Positions 8,389 to 17,776 of a stretch of 64,000 nucleotides of DNA are shown in pieces (positions within the stretch are counted from its first letter, which is position 1; each line of letters opens with the position of its first letter). The stretch is from Brucella anthropi ATCC 49188 (lineage in GTDB: Bacteria; Pseudomonadota; Alphaproteobacteria; Rhizobiales; Rhizobiaceae), in the NCBI RefSeq assembly GCF_000017405.1, contig NC_009668.1:584001-648000 (forward strand), written 5' to 3'. Below the pieces are notes generated by a model. It made no database searches, was not told the DNA's origin, and worked only from the letters and a program-made list of their open reading frames with translations. Position numbers and translations under genes: made by a program.

Positions 8389-9852
8389 ATGACAGAAAAA
8401 CATTCTCATCGCGGGCTTGTTGTTGCCGCGATTATGGCAAGCATGGCCATGATCGCCGTCGAGGCAACGATTGTGTCGACCGCAATGCCGCAGATCGCGG
8501 CGCAGCTGGGCCAGCTCAATCTCTACTCCTGGGTTTTCTCGTCATTTCTTTTGACACAGACAGCAACGACAGTCGTGTTTGGCAAACTGGCCGACATTTA
8601 CGGGCGCAAGCCGGTGCTTGTTTTTGGTATTGCACTGTTCCTGACGGCTTCGGTGCTGGCCGGCTTTGCGTGGTCTATGCCTTCGATGATTGTTTTCCGG
8701 CTATTGCAGGGCATTGGGGCAGGGGCGATCCAGCCTGCGGCGATGACCGTGGTGGCAGATCTCTTCCCCGGAGTGCAGCGCAGCAAGGTTCAGGGATATC
8801 TTGCCAGCGTCTGGGCATTGTCAGCCGTTGTCGGTCCGTTGCTTGGCAGTCTCATCATTCACAATTTGAGCTGGGCCTGGGTATTCTGGATTAATGTGCC
8901 GGTCGGTATTCTGGCGGCATCGGGCTTTCTTCTCTTTCTTCATGAGGAGAAGCGGACAAAGCCGGTATCGATCGATGTGCTTGGCGCAGCACTTTTCGCC
9001 GTCTCCATCTCCTCCCTGATGATTGCGCTCACCCTGATGGAGAGCGCGGTTTCGCTCGAGGGAATTCTGGCGTTCATTCTCTTTGCTCTTTCGCTGATTG
9101 CCTTCATCTGGCAGGAACGTCGCACGAAGGAGCCTATGGTCGCACCGGACCTGTGGCTGAAACGTCCTATCGCTTTCTCCAATCTGGCGGTTTTTCTGGC
9201 CAGTATGTCGATCATGGGGCTGACGACATTCCTGCCGATGTATGTACAGACAGTTCTCGACCGTTCTCCTGTGGTCGCGGGCTTTGCCCTGACCATGTTG
9301 TTGCTGGGCTGGCCGTGCGGTGCCACGATCGCATCACGGCAGTTCACGCGGTTCGGATTACGCCCGATCATGATCGCCGGAAGCATCTGCATTCCGATTG
9401 GCACCTTCCTGCTTGTCATGCTGACTCCATCAAGTTCAGCCACACTGGCTGGAACCGGTTCTCTGATCATGGGTTTCGGCATGGGGCTGCTCAACATTGG
9501 GGCGCTCATCCTGACACAGGATAGTGTGAGTTGGTCGGAGCGCGGCAGCGCCACGGCATCAAACGTCTTCTCGCGCAATTTGGGCAGTACGCTCGGAGCA
9601 GCCATTCTCGGTGCGGTGCTGACCTATGGTCTTGCCAACGCCAATCATGGCGAAGCGATTACGTCAGACCAACTTCGGGATCTGTTGAATGGCGCGGAGA
9701 TGTTGATAGATCAGCAGGAGCTTCGGCTAGCGCTTCAACATGCCCTGCACGCAACTTTTGTAGCGATGATGCTTATCGCCGTTCTGATCGTGCCAGCCTG
9801 CCTTTGTGTGCCGGGGGTGAAAAAGACTTACGAAGAAAACGTGGTGACCTGA
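8389..9852 (+). CDS. MFS multidrug efflux transporter, DHA2 (EmrB/QacA) type
   Basis: Integral membrane protein of 487 aa. The start ATG has AAGG a short distance upstream. Motif A reads GKLADIYGRKPVLVFG after the second membrane segment, and an early VEATIVSTAMPQIAAQLG run is typical of the 14-helix DHA2 drug:proton antiporters. Hydrophobic stretches continue to a final helix near residue 465. Family members export cationic dyes, detergents or antibiotics using the proton gradient. No dedicated TetR or MarR regulator is adjacent. The gene is divergent from ridA and may only be a positional neighbour of the amine operon. Confidence 0.92.
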   Translation: MTEKHSHRGLVVAAIMASMAMIAVEATIVSTAMPQIAAQLGQLNLYSWVFSSFLLTQTATTVVFGKLADIYGRKPVLVFGIALFLTASVLAGFAWSMPSMIVFRLLQGIGAGAIQPAAMTVVADLFPGVQRSKVQGYLASVWALSAVVGPLLGSLIIHNLSWAWVFWINVPVGILAASGFLLFLHEEKRTKPVSIDVLGAALFAVSISSLMIALTLMESAVSLEGILAFILFALSLIAFIWQERRTKEPMVAPDLWLKRPIAFSNLAVFLASMSIMGLTTFLPMYVQTVLDRSPVVAGFALTMLLLGWPCGATIASRQFTRFGLRPIMIAGSICIPIGTFLLVMLTPSSSATLAGTGSLIMGFGMGLLNIGALILTQDSVSWSERGSATASNVFSRNLGSTLGAAILGAVLTYGLANANHGEAITSDQLRDLLNGAEMLIDQQELRLALQHALHATFVAMMLIAVLIVPACLCVPGVKKTYEENVVT

Positions 9853-9982
9853 CACGCTGCACTTTTAGCAAGTTAAGGGTTCAGCCGGCGATTGGTTCCA
9901 AGTCGGCTGAACTCGTGATCCTGCGGTAATCCGCACTGGCAAACCGTGGAACTTAGCTGATGCAAAATACGCCTTAAAAGCA

Positions 9983-10008
9983 AAAATCCCGGGCAAAGCC
10001 GGGATTTT
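9983..10008 (+). terminator. Rho-independent terminator after the MFS gene
   Basis: A perfect 10-bp inverted repeat (aaaatcccgg / ccgggatttt) with a 6-base loop is followed by a short T-rich tail. It lies 130 bp beyond the efflux gene and 20 bp before the left island junction, and it could act in both directions. Confidence 0.75.
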
Positions 10009-10028
10009 GTTGCCTATCTGATCGGAAA

Positions 10029-10045
10029 ACTGGAGCGGGCGAAGG
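10029..10045. repeat. Left attachment site (attL) of the tRNA-Gly island
   Basis: The 17 bases actggagcgggcgaagg are identical to 27829-27845, where they form the 3' end of an intact tRNA-Gly gene plus two flanking bases. Here no tRNA follows, so this is an orphan copy of the tRNA 3' end. That is the usual footprint of site-specific integration by a tyrosine recombinase. Confidence 0.85.
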
Positions 10046-10217
10046 ACTCCATTTTGGTTTCTATATTCTGTAAGCTATTGAAAAAGCTTATTCGGTTTTC
10101 CCTATCGAACCGGCATTTTGTACCACGGCTTGTATCGCCAAGCCAGCCTCTCCAATGAGTTTTCTGGCTTTTAAAGTTCTCAGTATGATCGAACGGTATT
10201 CCCGAAGGCGGCGGAAA

Positions 10218-10517
10218 TTATTCTTTGATGTCGGTTTGGCCTCTGCGTCCCGGTCGCAGGTTGTTTCTTAACAATGCCTCTTCATCCGGCTCTGCAAAAA
10301 AATCCGCAACACTGCATTCCAACGCTGTTGCCAACTTGGCAAGCGTTTTAACTGTTGGGTTCATCGCTCCTCTTTCAAGACGACCCGTGTAGGCGCGTTC
10401 TACGCCTGAAATCAATGCAAGGTCGTCCTGCGATATGCCGCGAGCAACGCGAATGCGCCTCAGATTAATTGCTAATAATTCTAGAATCTCCATTGGCAGA
10501 CGAAACACCGTTGCCAT
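10218..10517 (-). CDS. XRE-family helix-turn-helix regulator
   Basis: A small DNA-binding protein of about 99 aa has a Cro/C1-type HTH spanning INLRRIRVARGISQDDLALISGV and the following recognition helix ERAYTGRLERGAMNPTVKTLAKLA. A longer version from 10601 exists. Its start codon would overlap the start of the plus-strand gene at 10600, and the added residues look non-native, so ATG 10517 (or 10493) is preferred. As the first gene inside the left end of the island, it probably regulates island functions or its own divergent neighbour (inference). Confidence 0.8.
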   Translation of the reverse strand: MATVFRLPMEILELLAINLRRIRVARGISQDDLALISGVERAYTGRLERGAMNPTVKTLAKLATALECSVADFFAEPDEEALLRNNLRPGRRGQTDIKE

Positions 10518-10599
10518 TAGATCGGCCACGTTATAGGAATACCCGTAATTTACGACCTGAAAATATTCAGAATCGGGTTTTGCTAAGGCGGAGGGCAAC

Positions 10600-11031
10600 A
10601 TGGCGGAAACGGTAAATACACTGGTGAAAATCCGGAATGCTGAGCGGGAAGGGGTGAATGAATTCCTTCAGGAGCGGTTTGCGGAAGTTTTCTCGAAAGT
10701 GAGGGCGAAACAGAAAGACGCGACCCGCACGAATTATTCGGGTGGATCGATCATTCGACCGTGGGGGTTCAAAGCTGTTTCGACAGTTCAATCATCCTCG
10801 GATGACGCTTTGATCGTTAAGCTATGGGGAAGGCCGAAATTCCAGCTGATGGGCTATGTGGCCATGCTCTTGATGATTGGCGGCTTTCTTTGCCTTGTCG
10901 TGAACCCGATTGAATATTGGTTCTGTGCGGTCTTGATCGTGTTTTTCTATATCGCTCTGATTTCAGAACGAAAATCGACAGCGAAGAAGATCAATCAGCT
11001 GATGGAAGAAGTGAAAATCCGCTTCTCTTAA
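10600..11031 (+). CDS. Small two-helix membrane protein of unknown function
   Basis: The gene starts at ATG 10600 behind GGAGGG and encodes 143 aa. An N-terminal ~85-residue soluble, charged segment is followed by two hydrophobic helices (about residues 83-103 and 105-124) with a short turn, then a basic tail. I do not recognise a family. It is divergent from the XRE regulator and 36 bp upstream of a secreted-protein reading frame. In this polymorphic-toxin island it could be an immunity or transport accessory, but nothing in the sequence shows that. Confidence 0.7.
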   Translation: MAETVNTLVKIRNAEREGVNEFLQERFAEVFSKVRAKQKDATRTNYSGGSIIRPWGFKAVSTVQSSSDDALIVKLWGRPKFQLMGYVAMLLMIGGFLCLVVNPIEYWFCAVLIVFFYIALISERKSTAKKINQLMEEVKIRFS

Positions 11032-11067
11032 GGTCCACGTTAAATCTGCAAGAATCTGGAGTTTGGA

Positions 11068-12129
11068 ATGCGTTTGGTTCGATCCGTATCGTTCTTGGGC
11101 GGCTTTGTTCTGGCCAATCTCATCGGTGCATCAGCATTTGCTGCTGAAAGGCAGGTCTATATGAATGAGGCTGGCTGGGAAGTATATCTCGACCGGTCGG
11201 CATCAGACCCGAATGAGCATGTCTGCAAGATGATAACGACGGACGTTTTTAAGAAGGTGGGCTTGTTTTACAACGTTGGAATGCGGATCGATAATGGGCG
11301 CATTTCCCAATATTCCACGTTGGCACTGCACTTCAATCGAGTTGACGGGCGTATCGGGCAAGAGTTGTCAGAGCCGAGCCAGAGCCTGAATTTCAGCTTC
11401 AGAATGGGCAATGGCGATTACACCACGACTTCTGCTGTCGCCAAGACTGTAAATTCGGAAACCGACCCCGTGGCAGCTGTGATTTACTCTGTTGACGAGC
11501 GTTTCAACGGCGACACGGCGGTTAATTTGCGTTTTGCCGGACGTGGAACCGCTGAAGCTGAAATCCTTGAAATGGATAATGGCACCCGTTTGACCGCATC
11601 ATTTGACACGAAAGACAGCATCTATCCCGCCAATGCGATGAATAAATGCGTCAATGAGTTGAGGCAGTCGGTAACTGAAAGAAGCGGGTTGGCGCGCAGG
11701 AAGCGCACGATCTGGACCAGAGCAAGAAGAAGTCTGGTCTCGGTGCCGGTTCAGGTGGCGGGTTCTTCTCCATCTGGGGCAAGGAGGAAAAGAGTAGCGA
11801 TACCGATGTCGTGGCCAATGTCGGTTCTTCGCTTTCAGCTGGCAATGATGTTTCGATCAAGGCCCGTGAGAGTGATGTCAATATCATCGGCAGCCATGTT
11901 GCAGCTGGCAAGTCCTGCGAGGACTGCGGCGATATCGCGCTTGAAGCGGCGCGTGATGTCAACATCCTGCCGGGCGCTGAAAGCTATGCTTCCGAAGACA
12001 AGGAAAAGCGCTCAGGCATCGGCATTCAGTTCAGTTCCGGCAACGGTTCAGCCTCCATCGGCATCGGTTACGGTTCTTCCAAAACCGAGACACGTCAGGG
12101 TGCAGAGACCAACGCCACCTCGTCGCTAA
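11068..12129 (+). CDS. Secreted protein of unknown family fused out of frame to exoprotein DNA
   Basis: The first ~205 codons look like a real secreted protein: signal peptide MRLVRSVSFLGGFVLANLIGASAFA, then a mixed hydrophilic domain with two cysteines (VCKMI and NKCVNE). From about 11690 the reading frame runs through DNA whose sensible translation is in another frame, the haemagglutinin-like frame of the next feature. The Arg/Ser/Val-rich tail from there to 12129 is therefore probably not native. The junction looks like a recombination breakpoint that removed this gene's own 3' end. The function of the N-terminal domain is not recognised. Confidence 0.55.
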   Translation: MRLVRSVSFLGGFVLANLIGASAFAAERQVYMNEAGWEVYLDRSASDPNEHVCKMITTDVFKKVGLFYNVGMRIDNGRISQYSTLALHFNRVDGRIGQELSEPSQSLNFSFRMGNGDYTTTSAVAKTVNSETDPVAAVIYSVDERFNGDTAVNLRFAGRGTAEAEILEMDNGTRLTASFDTKDSIYPANAMNKCVNELRQSVTERSGLARRKRTIWTRARRSLVSVPVQVAGSSPSGARRKRVAIPMSWPMSVLRFQLAMMFRSRPVRVMSISSAAMLQLASPARTAAISRLKRRVMSTSCRALKAMLPKTRKSAQASAFSSVPATVQPPSASVTVLPKPRHVRVQRPTPPRR

Positions 12130-14969
12130 GTGCAGGCCGCGATGTGATTATCACGGCAGGCCGTGATGCCAATCTTCAGGCTGCACAGGTCGAGGCAGGC
12201 TCCACGGTCGATATTCTGGCGGAACGTGATGTCAATCTGCTCTCGGCACAGGACAAGACCAACTACGAGACCATGCATGAGGAACTATTTGCTGGTATAA
12301 CTGCAACGGTTTCGTCTCAGGCAGCAAAAGCTGTTGGAAATGCCTATGACGCGGCAAAGAAGGTTGGCGATGGCAATGCAGCCAATTCTATTGCCATGGC
12401 GACAATTGCCGGGGTCAACGGCAAATATGCCTACGATGCACTGACGGATGGTCAGAAGTGGAACGATGGATTTCAGCAGAGTGGCCCACTCCTGCAGACG
12501 TCCATCGGTATCGGTTTCCAGTATCAGAAGAACAGCGCTGAAGGATCGTCCTCCACACCGGTTCCAACGACAATTCGTGCGGGCGATACGGTCATTGTTG
12601 AAGCCGGGCGCGATATCAATGCCGTTGGCGCTCAGATCAGTGCCGGTTACAATGCAGATGGCACGCTGTCCGGTGGTCGCGGTGATATTGCGCTCATTGC
12701 AGGCAATGATATCAATCTGGAAAGCGCCAAGGCCACAACGGAAAATTCAAGCAAGAATGTTTCTGGCGGACTATCCATTGACTTCCTAAGCCCCGGCATC
12801 AGCGCGAGCTTTGGTCAGGGCAAGGGCAACGACAAGACCGTCACCAACGTCAATACACATGTCGCAGGTAGCGGTACGGTCTATGTAAACTCCGGGAACG
12901 ATACCAATCTTCGCGGTGCGACAGTCTCGGGCGAAACCGTGATTGCCGATATCGGCGGCGATCTCAATATCGAAAGCCAGCTTGATACGGCTACAGCCAA
13001 CGCCAAACAGGTTGGTGCCAGCCTTGGTGTCGGGTCCAATCCATCCGGGCTTATGGGCGGACTGTCCGGCTCTTATCAGACAGCGAAGGGTGATGCAGCA
13101 ATCGTCTCCGAACAATCCGGCATTCATGCAGGTGAGGGCGGTTTCGACATCAAGGTCGATGGCAATACGAAGCTGAAAGGTGGTCTCATCACCAGTGAGG
13201 CCGACCCGAAAGACAATCGTCTTGAAACCGGAACGCTGGAGTTCGAAGACCTTGATACGCATTCGAAATGGAAAGCTGATACCTATGGCGGTGGCATAAC
13301 CGGTAGCGGCCCTATTGTCTCTCCACCGATCAAGGAAGGTGAAAGCGAAACCGGAAAGGCGCTGTCAGCGATTTCTCCGGGTGAGATCGTCATCACTGAT
13401 CCGGACAATCAGAAGCAGAATATCGACGATCTGCGTCGTGACACCACCGACACCAACACGTCGCTGCCCGGTATTCCTGATCTGCAGAAAATCCTCAGTG
13501 AGCAACTGAAGACCCAGCAGCTCTATGATGACGCTGCCGCAAAAGCCGCCAAGATGATCGGTGATTATGCGTCGGAGCGATATACTGAAGCTTATAAGAA
13601 CGACAATAAAGCCGAGATGGAGTTCTGGAAGGAAGGCGGCAATGGACCTGCCATCCTGCACGCCATCGCGGGCGGTCTTCTTGGGGGCGTCACTGACTTC
13701 AGCGGAATGCTCTCTGGCATGGCAGGTGGTGCGATGTCCGCAAAACTCGCGCCGGAAATCCACAAACTCGTCGAGCAGTTTGTAAAGGATGCTGGGCTCA
13801 CCGGTTCAGCGGCCGACCTCATGGTCAATTCTATCACGGGGGCTATCCTGCAGGGCCTTGGCGCGGCAACAGGCGGAACCGGTGCTGCCTATGCGGGGAA
13901 TGCATTCCAGTATAACTATCTCGGGCTTCATGACCTTGAGGCTTACAAGAAAGCGCTCGCTAAGTGTGAAACCTCATCCGACTATAAAAGCTGTGCACAA
14001 CAGGTCTGGACCGAAGGCGGCTTTGACGAGATCTATCGTTCTAACCAGGCCGAATTCCTCGAATGTCTTGATACGAATAGTTACGCCTGCGTTGACCAGC
14101 ATGTGAACGCCATTCTTGAAGCCCGTACTGCTGCGAGCAGTTTGCGTCAGGATATGGTCGAGCGGATGCCTCCGAACACGATCAACCAGTCGAATGCGTA
14201 TGCTTTGGATGCCCTACGGTCATATTATGGCTTGGATAACGTCTCCGAAATCGCAACCTTCCGGGACGTGTTCTGCGGTGGAGTGACGAGTGATGCATGC
14301 CGTGCGCAGAGCAAACAGATTGCAGAGCTGCGCAATCAGGATGCGTTGCGCAATCTGGGCGTATTCACACTGGCTTCAATGATAGGGTTGACGGTCACTA
14401 CCGAAGTGGCGGCAGCTTGTCTGGCAAGCACAGCTTGTGTTGCTGCATTTACCATGGCGGATACCGCCGTTGCATTGCAAGATTGCGCGGGTGGGGATGT
14501 CACAAGTTGCAATTTCTTGAATAAAGCGCCCCCTAACTCGGGAGGGACAGGTCGATTTAACAGCGTTCAACCGAGAGATGCCGACGAGGCTCAGTTTCTC
14601 GCAAATGCCGAGGCAACGTTTGGTAATAGTACCACATGGAATGGGGTGACACGGCATCGCAATGAACTGGTCATTCAGCGGTCAGACATTGAACTCACCC
14701 CTCAAAATATCACTCGAATGAGAAATGGTCAGGCTCCTTTTGTTAGAACTGCGAACGGTAGTTGGGAGCCTATTCAGCTACATCACGTAGGCCGTGAGAC
14801 TGGCAAAATGATTGAAGTTACGCGATCACAAAATCGGTATAACTCTGCGACGGGGGGACCCTTACACATTCCGGGGCAGGGAGGTCCTGTGCGCCAGCCC
14901 GGGTACTCTCAGTCATATTGGCAGCAGAGATACCAAGATTTTGTAAACTCAGGGCAGATTATGCCGTAG
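11811..14969 (+). CDS. Orphan CdiA/filamentous-haemagglutinin C-terminal module 1 with LHH nuclease toxin
   Basis: This 1052-aa frame opens just after a stop at 11676 and has only an internal GTG (11811) as start, so it is a 5'-truncated exoprotein. Haemagglutinin-type repeats (SLSAGNDVSIKARESDVNI, SLSAGRDVIITAGRDANL) run to about residue 550. A pretoxin region follows, ending in YAGNAFQYNYL at 13922, equivalent to the NNYL junction of such exoproteins. The last ~350 residues are unlike the other two cassettes and end in an HNH/Endo VII-type LHH nuclease domain (IQLHHV, Leu990-His991-His992). The SUKH gene nine bases downstream is the likely immunity partner. No signal peptide or TPS secretion domain is present, so it may be a silent donor module. 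Confidence 0.8.
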   Translation: MANVGSSLSAGNDVSIKARESDVNIIGSHVAAGKSCEDCGDIALEAARDVNILPGAESYASEDKEKRSGIGIQFSSGNGSASIGIGYGSSKTETRQGAETNATSSLSAGRDVIITAGRDANLQAAQVEAGSTVDILAERDVNLLSAQDKTNYETMHEELFAGITATVSSQAAKAVGNAYDAAKKVGDGNAANSIAMATIAGVNGKYAYDALTDGQKWNDGFQQSGPLLQTSIGIGFQYQKNSAEGSSSTPVPTTIRAGDTVIVEAGRDINAVGAQISAGYNADGTLSGGRGDIALIAGNDINLESAKATTENSSKNVSGGLSIDFLSPGISASFGQGKGNDKTVTNVNTHVAGSGTVYVNSGNDTNLRGATVSGETVIADIGGDLNIESQLDTATANAKQVGASLGVGSNPSGLMGGLSGSYQTAKGDAAIVSEQSGIHAGEGGFDIKVDGNTKLKGGLITSEADPKDNRLETGTLEFEDLDTHSKWKADTYGGGITGSGPIVSPPIKEGESETGKALSAISPGEIVITDPDNQKQNIDDLRRDTTDTNTSLPGIPDLQKILSEQLKTQQLYDDAAAKAAKMIGDYASERYTEAYKNDNKAEMEFWKEGGNGPAILHAIAGGLLGGVTDFSGMLSGMAGGAMSAKLAPEIHKLVEQFVKDAGLTGSAADLMVNSITGAILQGLGAATGGTGAAYAGNAFQYNYLGLHDLEAYKKALAKCETSSDYKSCAQQVWTEGGFDEIYRSNQAEFLECLDTNSYACVDQHVNAILEARTAASSLRQDMVERMPPNTINQSNAYALDALRSYYGLDNVSEIATFRDVFCGGVTSDACRAQSKQIAELRNQDALRNLGVFTLASMIGLTVTTEVAAACLASTACVAAFTMADTAVALQDCAGGDVTSCNFLNKAPPNSGGTGRFNSVQPRDADEAQFLANAEATFGNSTTWNGVTRHRNELVIQRSDIELTPQNITRMRNGQAPFVRTANGSWEPIQLHHVGRETGKMIEVTRSQNRYNSATGGPLHIPGQGGPVRQPGYSQSYWQQRYQDFVNSGQIMP
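12354..13922 (+). repeat. Long tandem repeat unit 1 (exoprotein constant region)
   Basis: About 1.57 kb encodes the repeat/pretoxin part from VGDGNAANSIAMATIAG to the NYL junction. It is nearly identical in DNA to 15443-16986, apart from a short in-frame length difference near 12440, and its second half matches 18153-19172. Confidence 0.9.
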
Positions 14970-14978
14970 GAGAACATT

Positions 14979-15425
14979 ATGACTACAGAACGTGAAGAAT
15001 TTGATAGATTGTGTCAGGCAGGAGAGGTTTCCGGGCCTGTAGGAGATTTGGCAATTGCGCAGGCTGAAGCTGATCTGGGGGTTCAGTTTCCGTTGGAGTA
15101 TCGTGAGCTGTTGCAGAAATATGGCGCTGTGTTGGCAGGCGGACTCGAAGTTTACGGACTTCCCAAAATGGAAAGGAACGATCCCCCGCTATGGCAAGAC
15201 GTTGTTGCTGTGACCAAACAACTTCGGGAGTGGAAACAGATTGGAGCTGACCGCCAGAGCTTTATCCCCATTTGTGATGACGGCAGTGGGGTTTATTTCT
15301 ATCTCGATACGTTGGCCTCCCCAGCTACCAAAATTTATGCAGTTGGACCGGGAAAAGAGCAAGCGTTTGAAACTAGTCTGTTCAGGTTTTTGCTTGACCT
15401 CTCAGGTGGAAAAGTAATTGTCTGA
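14979..15425 (+). CDS. SUKH (SMI1/KNR4) immunity protein, cassette 1
   Basis: The 148-aa protein starts at ATG 14979 behind AGGAG, nine bases after the toxin stop. The core IAQAEADLGVQFPLEYRELLQKYGAV followed by FIPICDDGSGVYFYLD is the SMI1/KNR4 (SUKH) pattern. SUKH proteins are the commonest immunity family of bacterial polymorphic nuclease toxins and act by binding the cognate toxin in the cytoplasm. Direct coupling to an LHH nuclease-ended frame makes the pairing strong by context. It is only weakly similar in sequence to the cassette 3 SUKH, as expected for divergent specificities. Confidence 0.88.
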   Translation: MTTEREEFDRLCQAGEVSGPVGDLAIAQAEADLGVQFPLEYRELLQKYGAVLAGGLEVYGLPKMERNDPPLWQDVVAVTKQLREWKQIGADRQSFIPICDDGSGVYFYLDTLASPATKIYAVGPGKEQAFETSLFRFLLDLSGGKVIV

Positions 15426-15442
15426 ATCCCGGCAAAAGCGAT

Positions 15443-16986
15443 GCAAAGAAGGTTGGCGATGGCAATGCAGCCAATTCGATTGCCATGGCGACCATTGCCG
15501 GGATCAACGGCAAATATGCTTATGACAGCCTGACAACGAACGAAAACGGCCCACTTCTATCCACATCGCTTGGTATCGGTTTCCAGTATCAGAAGAACAG
15601 CGCTGAAGGATCGTCCTCCACACCGGTTCCAACGACAATTCGTGCTGGCGATACGGTCATTGTTGAAGCCGGGCGTGATATCAATGCCGTTGGCGCACAG
15701 ATCAGTGCCGGTTACAACGCAGATGGCACGCTGTCCGGTGGTCGCGGTGATATTGCGCTCATTGCAGGCAATGATATCAATCTGGAAAGCGCCAAGGCCA
15801 CAACGGAAAATTCAAGCAAGAATGTTTCCGGCGGACTATCCATTGACTTCCTAAGTCCCGGCATTAGCGCGAGCTTCGGTCAGGGCAAGGGTAACGACAA
15901 GACCGTCACCAACGTCAATACACATGTCGCAGGTAGCGGTACGGTCTATGTAAACTCCGGCAACGACACCAATCTTCGCGGTGCGACAGTCTCGGGCGAA
16001 ACCGTGATTGCCGATATCGGCGGCGATCTCAATATCGAAAGCCAGCTTGATACGGCTACAGCCAACGCCAAACAGGTTGGTGCCAGCCTTGGTGTCGGGT
16101 CCAATCCATCCGGGCTTACCGGTGGGTTGTCCGGTTCTTATCAGACAGCCAAGGGCAATGCCGCAATCGTCTCCGAACAGTCCGGCATTCATGCAGGCGA
16201 GGGCGGTTTCGACATCAAGGTTGACGGCAATACGAAGCTGAAAGGTGGTCTCATCACCAGTGAAGCCGCCCCGAAAAACAATCGTCTTGAAACCGGAACG
16301 CTGGAGTTCGAGGACCTTGATACGCATTCGAAATGGAAAGCTGACACCTATGGCGGTGGCATAACCGGTAGCGGCCCTATTGTCTCTCCACCGATCAAGG
16401 AAGGCGAAAGCGAGACCGGGAAGGCTTTGTCAGCGATTTCTCCGGGTGAGATCGTCATCACTGATCCGGACAATCAGAAGCAGAATATCGATGATCTGCG
16501 TCGTGACACCACCGACACCAACACGTCGCTGCCCGGTATTCCTGATCTGCAGAAAATCCTCAGTGAGCAACTGAAGACCCAGCAGCTCTACGATGACGCT
16601 GCCGCAAAAGCCGCCAAGATGATCGGTGATTATGCGTCGGAGCGATATACTGAAGCTTATAAGAACGACAATAAAGCCGAGATGGAGTTCTGGAAGGAAG
16701 GCGGCAATGGACCTGCCATCCTGCACGCCATCGCGGGCGGTCTTCTTGGGGGCCTCACTGACTTCAGCGGAATGCTCTCTGGCATGGCAGGCGGTGCGAT
16801 GTCCGCAAAACTCGCACCGGAAATCCACAAACTCGTCGAGCAGTTTGTTAAGGATGCAGGTGTCACCGGTTCAGCAGCGGACCTCATGGTCAACACCATC
16901 ACCGGGTCCATCCTTCAGGGTCTCGGCGCGGTAACAGGCGGAACAGGTGCTGCGTATGCCGGGAATGCGTATCAGAACAATTATCT
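15443..16986 (+). repeat. Long tandem repeat unit 2 (exoprotein constant region)
   Basis: This second copy of the constant region begins 18 bp after the cassette 1 immunity gene, in the middle of a codon run (gcaaagaaggttggcgatgg). That is an abrupt junction typical of a recombined cassette. It ends at AYAGNAYQNNYL. Confidence 0.9.
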
Positions 16987-17776
16987 CAACCATCAACAAT
17001 TAGATGAGTTGAAAAAAGAGCTCATAGATTGTGGTGCAAACGATAACGTCGAAGCATGCAAGGCGGAAGTCTCAAAACGTTATTCTGATCTGGATTTCAA
17101 GCAGGAAAAGGAACTAGATGCATGCAGGACGACTGAATGCGTTCGGAACACATTGGGCGATTTGTATGGTGATCCTCAGGTCGCTTATCTCCAGATAATG
17201 GAACTACAAGAGCTGGGTTTGAGTGAAGCAGTGGCGCAACGACTGCTTACTTATCAGGTCCAAGAGCGTTGGCTGACTGGTGGTGCGAGCGTATTTGAGC
17301 AACGGGTGATGGACGTTGCCGCAGGTGCAGGCTATTGCGAGGATCATGGAGGAGGAGATGGGTGTTTCCTCAAAGGACAAGCACTGAAATATGTTTCCGA
17401 TAGTGTGACCGCGATAGCATTTGGTTTGATCGGAACAACCCAATTGAAGGCAGGTACCTCATCGGTTGATCTGAACAGATCTGTAGACGATATTGTCATT
17501 AGGACGACGTCTGCTGGGGAGTCAGTGATTGTCATTCAAGGCAAAGAAATGAGTATTCATTCAGCCCAGCAGGCCACAAACCGCAATATTTCAACAGACA
17601 ATATAAATAATGCTATGAAGCAGCAACCTTTCCAGTACAAGCAAAATGGTCAGACCTTGGATGGATATTATGATCCAACCACAAATGTTTTTGTGGGTGT
17701 TGGTAACAGAATTACCACTGTTGTTCGCCCGCGAAATCCCAGTACATACATCGATAACTTGAAGGCGAGGCAATGA
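15485..17776 (+). CDS. Orphan CdiA-type C-terminal module 2 with DUF4258-like toxin
   Basis: This 763-aa frame has no secretion signal. Residues 1-501 repeat module 1 almost exactly and end in NNYLNH. A cysteine-containing linker follows, and the last ~80 residues read SIHSAQQATNRNISTDNINNAMK, then a Tyr/Gly/Asp-rich strand region ending ITTVVRP. The His-Ser-Ala plus TNR-Ile-Ser pattern fits DUF4258, a small BECR-fold putative RNase family. The stop overlaps the start of a DUF2283 gene by 4 bp, and DUF2283 is a known genetic partner of DUF4258. ATG 15485 has no good ribosome site and the frame stays open upstream into the immunity gene, so expression in place is doubtful. Confidence 0.78.
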   Translation: MATIAGINGKYAYDSLTTNENGPLLSTSLGIGFQYQKNSAEGSSSTPVPTTIRAGDTVIVEAGRDINAVGAQISAGYNADGTLSGGRGDIALIAGNDINLESAKATTENSSKNVSGGLSIDFLSPGISASFGQGKGNDKTVTNVNTHVAGSGTVYVNSGNDTNLRGATVSGETVIADIGGDLNIESQLDTATANAKQVGASLGVGSNPSGLTGGLSGSYQTAKGNAAIVSEQSGIHAGEGGFDIKVDGNTKLKGGLITSEAAPKNNRLETGTLEFEDLDTHSKWKADTYGGGITGSGPIVSPPIKEGESETGKALSAISPGEIVITDPDNQKQNIDDLRRDTTDTNTSLPGIPDLQKILSEQLKTQQLYDDAAAKAAKMIGDYASERYTEAYKNDNKAEMEFWKEGGNGPAILHAIAGGLLGGLTDFSGMLSGMAGGAMSAKLAPEIHKLVEQFVKDAGVTGSAADLMVNTITGSILQGLGAVTGGTGAAYAGNAYQNNYLNHQQLDELKKELIDCGANDNVEACKAEVSKRYSDLDFKQEKELDACRTTECVRNTLGDLYGDPQVAYLQIMELQELGLSEAVAQRLLTYQVQERWLTGGASVFEQRVMDVAAGAGYCEDHGGGDGCFLKGQALKYVSDSVTAIAFGLIGTTQLKAGTSSVDLNRSVDDIVIRTTSAGESVIVIQGKEMSIHSAQQATNRNISTDNINNAMKQQPFQYKQNGQTLDGYYDPTTNVFVGVGNRITTVVRPRNPSTYIDNLKARQ

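Noticed and set aside
12786..13262. Minus-strand frame inside the exoprotein repeat, and its near-copy at 15851-16327
   Set aside because: They are mirror frames of the repeated constant region, conserved only because the DNA is duplicated.
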